This document shows positions 44,014 through 51,036 of a stretch of DNA of 64,000 nucleotides, piece by piece. The notes under the pieces were generated by a model that saw only the letters and a list, made by a program, of their open reading frames with translations, made no database searches and was not told the DNA's origin. Where the stretch lies: NCBI GenBank assembly GCA_944385095.1, contig CALWVS010000001.1, forward strand, positions 62,001-126,000, given 5' to 3'. The translations under genes and the position numbers were made by a program. This stretch comes from an uncultured Oscillospiraceae bacterium (GTDB lineage Bacteria; Bacillota; Clostridia; Oscillospirales; Oscillospiraceae). Position 1 is the stretch's first letter. Each line of letters begins with the position of its first letter.

Positions 44014-44690
44014 ATGTAGATGTAATGGCACAAGTTCAAGCCATCTGGCAGGCAATTTTGCTGGGATTGATGGCAGGTCTGTGTTATGACCTGTTTCGCA
44101 TTTTCAGGGTGCGGATTCCACTGCCTTTTTTGGGTGGTTGCCTGGATTTTTTATTCTGGATTGGCTGGACGGTGGTTCTGTTTTTATGGTCTCAGTGGGC
44201 GTGGGGTGGATTGGTTCGTCTCTATGGAATTGCTCTGTTATTTATGGGTGGTGTACTGTACTTCTGCCTTCTGAGCCGCTGGTTGCTGTGGTTGGGTTAT
44301 CGTATTGCAGATATGATTACCTATTTTATCCATATTCTGTTGCTTCCAGTTGTACTTTTCTTTGCAATGTTGAAAAAAATTAAAAAAGTTGCAAAAAACA
44401 TCTTCCTTTCTCAGCGGAAATGGTATAGAATAAACCAGATAACTCGGGAAATGGAGGATACAGCCAGCCACTGGGGAAAGAGAGGAGAGGATTCCAATGA
44501 AGCTCAAACGGGCAGGAATGCTGACCAAAGTGATCATTGTGGTTCTATTGATCTATTTCACAACCTCTTTGCTGGATTTAGAGGGAAAAATTCAGGACAC
44601 AGAGAAGGAGATCGGGGCATTACAGGAGCAGGTGGAACAGCAGAAGATTCAGAATCAACAGCTGCAACTCGCCATCGAAAACAGCGATGA
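44010..44690 (+). CDS. yabQ: Spore cortex biosynthesis protein YabQ, running into divIC
   Basis: This membrane protein is required for spore cortex synthesis. Residues 1-125 hold four hydrophobic segments (LLGLMAGLCYDLFRIFRV, FLFWIGWTVVLFLWSQWAW, LYGIALLFMGGVLYFCLL and YFIHILLLPVVLFFAML), the YabQ pattern. The next part is basic (KKIKKVAKNIFLSQRKWY). The frame does not stop before divIC but continues 194 bases into it, giving a polar 65-residue tail that is divIC read in another frame. The total is 226 residues. A missing stop or a sequencing indel near 44450 are both possible. Confidence 0.85.
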   Translation: MNVDVMAQVQAIWQAILLGLMAGLCYDLFRIFRVRIPLPFLGGCLDFLFWIGWTVVLFLWSQWAWGGLVRLYGIALLFMGGVLYFCLLSRWLLWLGYRIADMITYFIHILLLPVVLFFAMLKKIKKVAKNIFLSQRKWYRINQITREMEDTASHWGKRGEDSNEAQTGRNADQSDHCGSIDLFHNLFAGFRGKNSGHREGDRGITGAGGTAEDSESTAATRHRKQR

Positions 44691-44772
44691 CCCTGAAACT
44701 CTGGAGCGTGTGGCCAGAGAGAAAGGCTATGTGAAGCAGGGAGAAACCCTGTATATTGACATAGCAGGCTAG
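44497..44772 (+). CDS. divIC: Septum formation initiator (DivIC/FtsB-like)
   Basis: This 91-residue bitopic division protein has a short cytoplasmic start (MKLKRAGMLTK), one membrane helix (about 11-27) and an extracellular coiled coil (LEGKIQDTEKEIGALQEQVEQ). It ends in the family motif DPETLERVAREKGYVKQGETLY. The cluster yabP-yabQ-divIC is conserved in spore-forming Firmicutes. AGAGGAGAGG precedes the ATG. Its first 194 bases overlap the open yabQ frame. Confidence 0.92.
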   Translation: MKLKRAGMLTKVIIVVLLIYFTTSLLDLEGKIQDTEKEIGALQEQVEQQKIQNQQLQLAIENSDDPETLERVAREKGYVKQGETLYIDIAG

Positions 44773-44782
44773 TACACTCCGT

Positions 44783-44800
44783 TGGAGCAGGATTGCTCCA
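44783..44800 (+). other. Short hairpin after divIC
   Basis: TGGAGCA-GGAT-TGCTCCA, without a T-run, between divIC and the S1-domain gene. It may be a processing or attenuating structure. Confidence 0.35.
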
Positions 44801-44863
44801 GTCGCTGCCCAGATTGGGAATGACTTCAGAGGGAAATTTACAAGGAGGATGTTTCAGTCAGTT

Positions 44864-45343
44864 ATGGAGTTTGGTGTTGGGTCCATTTTGGACGGTAAGG
44901 TTACGGGAATTACCAAGTTTGGCGCATTTGTTTCACTGCCAGAGGGGCGTTCTGGACTGGTTCACATTTCAGAGATTGCCTATTCCTATGTCAGTGAGGT
45001 GTCAGAGCACCTGAAGGAAGGACAGGAAGTTAAGGTGAAGGTCATCGGAATTGATGAATCTAACCGCATTAACCTGTCAATTAAAAAGGTCAATGATCCA
45101 CCTCCCCGCGCCCAGGGAGCACCTCAGGGCAATCGCGCACCCCGTCAGGGTGGTGCACCCAGACAGAACAGTGCACCTCGTGGGGGTGGCTTTGCGCCCC
45201 GTCCAGCTGCACAGAAGGAGCCAGCTGGCTTTGAAGATATGTTGCGTCAATACATGCAGGCTTCCGACAGTAAATTTTCTGAGATGCGTTATCTGGAGAA
45301 AAAGGGAGGCAATCGCCGCAGTGGTGGTGGCGGTCGTCGGTGA
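44864..45343 (+). CDS. S1 RNA-binding domain protein, YabR-like, with RG-rich tail
   Basis: The 159-residue protein has a single S1 domain at residues 1-70 (SILDGKVTGITKFGAFVSL, GRSGLVHISEIAYSYV, VKVIGIDESNRINLSIKK). This matches Bacillus YabR, a polynucleotide phosphorylase-like RNA-binding protein, which also sits beside divIC. Residues 72-115 are a Pro/Gly/Arg/Gln-rich, disordered stretch (APRQGGAPRQNSAPRGGG). A helix and a final RRSGGGGRR follow. AAGGAGG at 44842 is 15 bases from ATG 44864 but abuts ATG 44849; I chose 44864 from family alignment by eye. The start is uncertain. Confidence 0.85.
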   Translation: MEFGVGSILDGKVTGITKFGAFVSLPEGRSGLVHISEIAYSYVSEVSEHLKEGQEVKVKVIGIDESNRINLSIKKVNDPPPRAQGAPQGNRAPRQGGAPRQNSAPRGGGFAPRPAAQKEPAGFEDMLRQYMQASDSKFSEMRYLEKKGGNRRSGGGGRR

Positions 45344-45352
45344 TGAATGCCA

Positions 45353-45388
45353 ACACGGTGTGGGATGTATTCCTGCACCGTGTTTTTA
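45353..45388 (+). terminator. Intrinsic terminator behind the S1-domain gene
   Basis: ACACGGTG / CACCGTGT stem with a 15-base loop and TTTTTAT. Confidence 0.75.
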
Positions 45389-45399
45389 TATTGAAGGCA

Positions 45400-45427
45400 A
45401 AAAAAGATGCCTCCCAAATGGGAGGCA
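45400..45427 (-). terminator. Minus-strand terminator with no gene before it
   Basis: On the minus strand, TGCCTCCC-ATTT-GGGAGGCA is followed by TCTTTTTTT. No minus-strand gene precedes it within the gap. It may end a small RNA (see the candidate at 45400-45494). Confidence 0.8.
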
Positions 45428-45494
45428 CCCAGTCTACGGGGGAGTAAACAGAGATTGCAGAATCATCCATTGGTGAGCTGCAAATAAAAGATAC
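45400..45494 (-). ncRNA. Candidate small RNA between the S1-domain and amidohydrolase genes
   Basis: On the minus strand a TTGCAT, 17-base spacer, TATCTT promoter (about 45491-45519) faces an isolated terminator at 45400-45427. The predicted transcript is about 90 bases long. No coding frame with a ribosome binding site fits. I see no match to a known RNA family. Confidence 0.35.
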
Positions 45495-45558
45495 CATAAT
45501 TTGTAAATCAATGCAATAGGAACTTTTGTCGAATCAGGGGTTCTGGAAAGGAAATACC

Positions 45559-46722
45559 ATGTTGATTATCAATGGAACAGTGCATACCATGGATGGAATC
45601 ACAATCCCAGATGGATTTGTACAGGTAGAGGGCAGTAAAATTGCAGCGGTTGGACCCATTGAGCAATGCCCTAAACAGTATGATGGAGAAATATATGATG
45701 CCAAAGGAGGGCATATTCAGCCTGGTTTTATTGATGCCCATTGTCATTTGGGTATGTTTGGGGACGGGCTTGGAATTGAAGGGGACGATGGCAACGAAGC
45801 CACAGACCCATGTACCCCACATCTAAGGGCAATTGATGCTATTAACCCGCTGGATCGCTGTTTTCAAGAGGCAAGAATGGCTGGTGTGACCACGGTGCTT
45901 ACAGGACCGGGCAGTGCCAACCCCATCAGTGGACAGTTTGCAGCCATTAAAACGGATGGAACTTGGATTGATACCATGATACGCAAAGCCCCAGCAGCCA
46001 TGAAACTGGCATTGGGAGAAAATCCGAAATTGACCTACCATGAGCGCAGGGAGACACCCACCACCAGAATGGCAACCGCTGCCCTGTTGCGGGAGCAGTT
46101 TTCCAAAGCGTTGGAGTATATGGATAAACTGGAGCGGTCAGAGCAGGATGAAGATGAGGATGCCCCAGATTATGATGCTAAACTGGAGGCATTACTGCCA
46201 GTGATGCGAGGAGAATTGCCTGTCCATATCCATGCCCATCGAGCAGATGACATTGCTACAGGAATTCGGATCTGTAAAGAATACAATCTGAAGTATGTCA
46301 TTGTACATGGAACAGAAGCACATCTGATTCCTGAGTTGCTGGCACAGGAGGGGGCTGGAGTGATTACAGGTCCCTGTCTGACAGACCGTTCCAAACCAGA
46401 ATTGAGCAATGCAACCATTGAACTGCCTGCCATTTTACAGCGATTTGGCATTAAAACAGCCATTTGTACCGACCACCCTGAAACGCCCATTCAATATTTG
46501 CCTCTGTGTGCTGCCATGGCGGTGCGTGGCGGTATGACCCCAGAGGGGGCATTGGCTGCCATTACCATTCATGCAGCAGAATTGGGTGGGCTTGCAGACA
46601 GAATTGGCTCTTTGACTGTGGGAAAGGATGCCGATTTGACGGTTACCAGTACCCACCCATTGAACTGGCTGAGTCGTATGAAACTGGTGATGCTGGAAGG
46701 AAAAGTTTTGTACTGCAATTAA
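45559..46722 (+). CDS. Amidohydrolase family protein
   Basis: This 387-residue metal-dependent hydrolase has a beta-sandwich start (MLIINGTVHTMDG) and the metal-binding DAHCHLGMFG near residue 60. Later HIHAHRADDI, VIVHGTEAHL and CTDHPETP (catalytic Asp region) appear. The end KDADLTVTSTHPLNWLSR is typical of imidazolonepropionase-like and prolidase-like amidohydrolases. The substrate is not evident; cyclic amides or dipeptides are likely classes. GAAAGGAAAT precedes ATG 45559. It is followed by a terminator and appears to be monocistronic. Confidence 0.88.
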   Translation: MLIINGTVHTMDGITIPDGFVQVEGSKIAAVGPIEQCPKQYDGEIYDAKGGHIQPGFIDAHCHLGMFGDGLGIEGDDGNEATDPCTPHLRAIDAINPLDRCFQEARMAGVTTVLTGPGSANPISGQFAAIKTDGTWIDTMIRKAPAAMKLALGENPKLTYHERRETPTTRMATAALLREQFSKALEYMDKLERSEQDEDEDAPDYDAKLEALLPVMRGELPVHIHAHRADDIATGIRICKEYNLKYVIVHGTEAHLIPELLAQEGAGVITGPCLTDRSKPELSNATIELPAILQRFGIKTAICTDHPETPIQYLPLCAAMAVRGGMTPEGALAAITIHAAELGGLADRIGSLTVGKDADLTVTSTHPLNWLSRMKLVMLEGKVLYCN

Positions 46723-46746
46723 AAAGAGTATATGCTAACCATAGGA

Positions 46747-46796
46747 AAACCCAGCCAGAGTGGGGAGAGTATCTCCTCATGTGGCTGGGTTTCTCT
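46747..46796. terminator. Bidirectional terminator between the amidohydrolase and DUF4250 genes
   Basis: AAACCCAGCCA / TGGCTGGGTTT (11 bp) with an inner GGAG/CTCC stem, T-rich on both strands, between convergent genes. Confidence 0.82.
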
Positions 46797-46799
46797 GTG

Positions 46800-46973
46800 T
46801 TAGGAAAACTGATTTGTAGTGGGTTGATAAGTAAAGCCAACTGCTTCCAATGTTTCCAGTAAGGTCTCCTTGTCCACATCCTCACTGGCACACAGTTCCT
46901 CTAAAGAGCTGTACTCGTCACGCAGTTTTGTATTCACATAGCTAAGAAGAATAATGGGGTCTTTGGGTAGCAT
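46800..46973 (-). CDS. DUF4250 family protein
   Basis: This small cytoplasmic protein of 57 residues (MLPKDPIILLSYVNTKLRD ... FTYQPTTNQFS) matches the DUF4250 pattern of about 55-60 residues. The family is common in Clostridia and has no known function. AGGAGG lies nine bases before ATG 46973. A longer upstream reading frame would overlap the amidohydrolase gene and is rejected. It lies just downstream of the second amidohydrolase gene and is probably co-transcribed with it. Confidence 0.85.
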   Translation of the reverse strand: MLPKDPIILLSYVNTKLRDEYSSLEELCASEDVDKETLLETLEAVGFTYQPTTNQFS

Positions 46974-46986
46974 AGTAGAAAACCTC

Positions 46987-47814
46987 CTACGAGAGACATA
47001 ATCCATAGATTTGATTGGCATTGGAGTAGAACACCTTTTCCCAATGTTGTTCTGGAACAATATGCTGAATAAAAGAAATATAATCCCCCAGATTGATAAT
47101 GGGCCAATCTGAGCCATACATGATTTTATCCCAACGACCCACATAGCACAGCCAGCTTTGTAATAAAGAGAGATAGCCTGCCCGCTCCTGATAGAACGTG
47201 GGTAAATCCACAGCCCCTTCCAAAAGACCAGAGAGGTCAGTGCTCACATTGGGGTTTTTCTCCAAAACAGCAGCAGCTTCCTGTAAAAATGGATTGCCAA
47301 AGTGGCACATGACAAAGCGTGTTTTTCGATGGTCTGCCGCTGCCTCATCCAGTGCCAGAGGGTGACTGTACTTTAGATAGGCTCTTGGATAGGCAGTCAG
47401 CCCCATATGGACTGCAACTGGTTTATCATATTGGGCAGCCAAACGGTAGATTGGCTCATAAATGGGGGAGGTAAGCCAGATTTTATTATAACCTGGATAG
47501 AGTTTGACGCCACAACAGGCTTCCTTTTTCAGATGTTCTTCTATCTGGTCTGGAAGGTCAAAGGGGATGGTATTGCCACGGTCTAAAACCAGACTATCAA
47601 GCCCCACACAGTAGTGGAATAAGTCGCTGGGATAATTGGTTCCCTGTTTGGTTAAGTCACGGTTTCCCATGACCACACCATGAACGATGGAAAGAGAGGG
47701 GTACACCTGTCTCAGATGCTCCACAGAATTTTCATGCCCCACACGCTGGGTCATGGCGTTGATGTTTGGTTCAGAGGGAAAGAGGTGGAGATGTGCGTCA
47801 ATGATGTTCATCAT
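46987..47814 (-). CDS. Amidohydrolase 2 family protein
   Basis: This metal-dependent hydrolase of about 275 residues has NIIDAHLHLFPSEPN at the start. KPVAVHMGLT, RFVMCHFGNP and MYGSDWP near the end give the His/Asp metal set of the amidohydrolase-related (PF04909) family. Members include decarboxylases and hydrolases of aromatic or lactone compounds, and the substrate is unknown. Three consecutive ATGs (47817, 47814, 47811) follow GGAAGGAG; the middle one has the best spacing. It lies downstream of the terminator of the GLUG operon. Confidence 0.85.
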   Translation of the reverse strand: MMNIIDAHLHLFPSEPNINAMTQRVGHENSVEHLRQVYPSLSIVHGVVMGNRDLTKQGTNYPSDLFHYCVGLDSLVLDRGNTIPFDLPDQIEEHLKKEACCGVKLYPGYNKIWLTSPIYEPIYRLAAQYDKPVAVHMGLTAYPRAYLKYSHPLALDEAAADHRKTRFVMCHFGNPFLQEAAAVLEKNPNVSTDLSGLLEGAVDLPTFYQERAGYLSLLQSWLCYVGRWDKIMYGSDWPIINLGDYISFIQHIVPEQHWEKVFYSNANQIYGLCLS

Positions 47815-47831
47815 CATGAAACTCCTTCCGA

Positions 47832-47869
47832 ATAAAATTGTGGGTGCAAAGGTTGACTCCACACCCACA
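47832..47869 (-). terminator. Intrinsic terminator of the TetR-MMPL-GLUG operon
   Basis: On the minus strand, TGTGGGTG / CACCCACA with a 15-base loop, then ATTTTATT. Confidence 0.7.
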
Positions 47870-47874
47870 TTATA

Positions 47875-50800
47875 TCAGTTTTGTACTGTCTTGGAAAGGG
47901 TCTTTGTTTTTCGATGACGGTAGATGAAATATCCCAACAAGACAATGACACCCAGTCCAATCTCCAAGTAGGGATGAAGGGATAAGGTAAATTTGGACAG
48001 GAGGACAAGCTGTCCCTGACTGGGAGCAGAAAAGACATAGTAACTTCCATCTATTTCTCCCTGCATTTCAGACCATATTCCATCAAGGAGACAATAGACA
48101 ACAGGATTGGTAGCTCCCTTTGTGGATAAACGTAGCGTCACAGTGTCCTCTGAGCTGTTGGAAATTTGATAATTCCAAGCACAGACAGGAGTGGCAGAAG
48201 TCTGTATAGAGAGATCTGGTACAGCGGCAGGAGAAATTTGTACCGCAGCATCAGGAGAGAAAGAACCCTGTGCCAACAGGATAGGGTGTTCCCCGCCGGA
48301 AGATAAGGTGGAGGTTGGCATTTGAAAGGTTGCCTCAATATCCAGAGAACGGGTGAGATGTTCGGTAGGGAAAGTGCCCCACTGCCCATATTGCCCGTTC
48401 CACTCAGGGGCAGATGGGAGAGCAGTGGCTGGGATACTGTCCCCATAGGAGAAGGGGATTTCTGCAATAATAGTTCCATTGACCAAAAAGCGATAGGAAA
48501 ATTCCAGAAAATCCGATGGAATCCGGTCCAGTTTGGAGAAAGAGGAGAATTCCAGTCCCTGTGCCTGATAGGAGTAGTCTACACCATCTATACCTGCAAG
48601 GTGTTCTTTCAGGTAGTAGTTATCGGAAAGACTACCGGTTGCCTGTCCTGCAATGGCACCACAGTATTCACCAGAACCACCACCCTGTACCATTGCACCA
48701 CAACTAGTGATGTCCTGTCCCAGTCCGGCAATGCCACCAATCCAGCTTTCCCCTGAGAGTTGGACAAGGGAAGCGCAATGTTCTACAAGCCCTTTGGTGC
48801 GACCTACAATACCACCACAGTAATCTGTTCCTGTCTCTATGGTTCCCCGTGAGATACAGGAAATCAGGGTTCCTACTTCACTCCAACCCACAATTCCTCC
48901 AGCGCTGTCATTGCGTGCAGAAACAGTGCCATCGAATCGACAGTCTCGCACCACAGCACGGAGGGTTGCTACGGCATCTGACAGGAGTTCAAGTTCATCC
49001 ATAGAAAAGGTAGCCTCTGGGTCATCTCCCAGTTCAGGTGCAATGGTTCCTACAATACCCCCCAGATTGTTGTCCCCATTGATTGTTCCAGAGGAAGTGC
49101 AGGAGAGAATGAGACCATTTCCATCTGTGATGTCTCTTACATAGGATATGGTGAGTTCTGGTTTCTTTTTTAAATCATAGATGGACTGTCGTACCTTGTC
49201 CATTGAGGTCATAATGGCACTGGTAGTAGTGCGGATGGTAGCATTGTCCTGTGTGGCAGCAGCATTCATTTCGTTGAGCTGGTCTTGAATGATGGTAAAT
49301 TGGGCATCAATGTCATCAGCAGTAGATTGTGCCTGTTCTGCTACCAGATCCGTATAGTCCCGGAGAAGAGCTTCGATTTGATTGCATTGAGTGTGGATGA
49401 TGTCAAAATCAGTGGTAGATTGTTCGATAAGTGTATGAGTGGAATCTATGAAATGGGAGAGGGTACGGTTGAGCTGGTCGGCAGCTTCATTTGCTTGTTC
49501 CCTGTGTGTGTTCATCTGGTTGGAAGTCTGCTTGTAAATGTTCTCAAATTGGCTTGTGAGTGTCTCCAAAAGCTTGGTGCAGGTGAGCAGGGAAGAACCA
49601 ATTTGCTGTAAGTGTCCCTTAGGATTGAGACTTGGAAATGGAGTAGACAGAGCACCTAATATATCACCAGAAGCCAGCGCATCTGTAACAGTATCTGCAT
49701 ATTGACGAAGGGATTCCAATTCTTGTGCCATTCGATGAATGGCAGACTGAATGGTTTTTGCCTGATTGTAAATCTGTGAGGTGGTATCAGAAAGCTGGGA
49801 AATTGCCTGTCTGGAACCATCATCCAGTTCATCCATCCAGCTGTTGAGGCAGGAGCGCAGTTCCTCCGCAGTAGATAAAATGAGGTCTAAATGCTGCTGA
49901 CTGAGGTCGTTCCAATGAGTCAGCCAGTCATTGGTATGGTCTAACGCTCTGGTAATCTGTCTCACAGATTCATCCAGTTGATGGGACATAGTTTGAAAAT
50001 CCTCCAGCCCCTGCGTACCACTTTCATAGGTGCGGTCCTGAATGGCACTGACTGCATTTTGAATGACCAGCATATCCTCAAGTCCCTGCCCAGTCATGGT
50101 GTAGACCTGTTGAGAGAGCTGTTCCATTTGGGAAATAAGGGTAGACAAATTTTCATTGAGAATTTCTGTGGGGTCTGGACCATAAGTGAGTTCTGTGGTT
50201 GGTTCGAACTGTCCCACAATTCCACCAATATCCTTGCGACCATAGATGGTACCAGAGTTGTGACAGAAAGTGATAAAGCCGGAGTGCATTCCAGCAATAC
50301 CCCCCATATTGTATCCTAAATGCTGATAACCAATGGTTCCAGTATTTTCGCATTGTTTGATTATGCCACGGGATAGACCAGCGATTCCCCCCACATTGGT
50401 GGGGATGGTTTGGTCTGGGTTGTCATTGAGTGTACCACTGTTCTGACAACCCAATAGGGTACCGAGATTTTGCCCGGCAATTCCACCTACATTGGTCACA
50501 CCTGCGACGGAGGACTGATTCACACAGTTTTGGATGATGCCACTTTCCCCATTCAAACCAACCAGTCCACCCACATCCTCTTTTGCAGAAAGACTACCAG
50601 TGACAGTACAGTTTTGAATGGTACCATTGTTTTCACCAGCCAGACCACCCACCTGACTGGCACTGCCATCAGGAGAAAGTGCAACATCAACGGTCAAATC
50701 CTGTACTATGGCAAGGGGAGTCAATGTACGAAACAATCCAACCTTTGAGCCTTTTTGGGTAAAAGAAATGCCAGAAATGGTGTGATGGTTGCCATGAAAG

Positions 50801-51036
50801 GTACCTTGAAAAATAGGAATGGGTTGTAGTTCCAGTCCACTCATGTCAATATCACTGGTTAATTCCACTGTTTTACCAACCGACCATACATCACTGGTAC
50901 AGTTTTGAGCAAATTGTAGCAGTTGGGCAGGGGTTTGGATTTCAATGGTGCTCTCACTGGCAAGACAGGGGGAGATGGTGGAAAGAAACATGGAAATGAG
51001 TAAAAAAACAGAAATCAGTATTTGTTTGTGTTTCAT
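47875..51036 (-). CDS. GLUG-repeat, coiled-coil surface protein with C-terminal membrane anchor
   Basis: This large exported protein of about 1,053 residues has, in order, a signal peptide (about 1-28, ending CLASE) and a beta-helix of GLUG repeats (about 120-290, GGLAGENNGTIQNC, VGGIAGQNLGTLLGC, MGGIAGMHSGFITFC). A long helical, Gln/Ser/Thr-rich region follows (about 290-640, predicted coiled coil). A second GLUG block (about 665-830, GGIVGWSEVGTLISC, CGGIVGRTKGLVEHC) and a beta domain come next. A C-terminal helix (YLEIGLGVIVLLGYFIYRHRK) closes the protein. It is the last gene after the MMPL transporter (ATGATGA junction). It could be an extracellular partner of the pump. The start ATG is at 51036 or 51039. 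Confidence 0.82.
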   Translation of the reverse strand: MKHKQILISVFLLISMFLSTISPCLASESTIEIQTPAQLLQFAQNCTSDVWSVGKTVELTSDIDMSGLELQPIPIFQGTFHGNHHTISGISFTQKGSKVGLFRTLTPLAIVQDLTVDVALSPDGSASQVGGLAGENNGTIQNCTVTGSLSAKEDVGGLVGLNGESGIIQNCVNQSSVAGVTNVGGIAGQNLGTLLGCQNSGTLNDNPDQTIPTNVGGIAGLSRGIIKQCENTGTIGYQHLGYNMGGIAGMHSGFITFCHNSGTIYGRKDIGGIVGQFEPTTELTYGPDPTEILNENLSTLISQMEQLSQQVYTMTGQGLEDMLVIQNAVSAIQDRTYESGTQGLEDFQTMSHQLDESVRQITRALDHTNDWLTHWNDLSQQHLDLILSTAEELRSCLNSWMDELDDGSRQAISQLSDTTSQIYNQAKTIQSAIHRMAQELESLRQYADTVTDALASGDILGALSTPFPSLNPKGHLQQIGSSLLTCTKLLETLTSQFENIYKQTSNQMNTHREQANEAADQLNRTLSHFIDSTHTLIEQSTTDFDIIHTQCNQIEALLRDYTDLVAEQAQSTADDIDAQFTIIQDQLNEMNAAATQDNATIRTTTSAIMTSMDKVRQSIYDLKKKPELTISYVRDITDGNGLILSCTSSGTINGDNNLGGIVGTIAPELGDDPEATFSMDELELLSDAVATLRAVVRDCRFDGTVSARNDSAGGIVGWSEVGTLISCISRGTIETGTDYCGGIVGRTKGLVEHCASLVQLSGESWIGGIAGLGQDITSCGAMVQGGGSGEYCGAIAGQATGSLSDNYYLKEHLAGIDGVDYSYQAQGLEFSSFSKLDRIPSDFLEFSYRFLVNGTIIAEIPFSYGDSIPATALPSAPEWNGQYGQWGTFPTEHLTRSLDIEATFQMPTSTLSSGGEHPILLAQGSFSPDAAVQISPAAVPDLSIQTSATPVCAWNYQISNSSEDTVTLRLSTKGATNPVVYCLLDGIWSEMQGEIDGSYYVFSAPSQGQLVLLSKFTLSLHPYLEIGLGVIVLLGYFIYRHRKTKTLSKTVQN

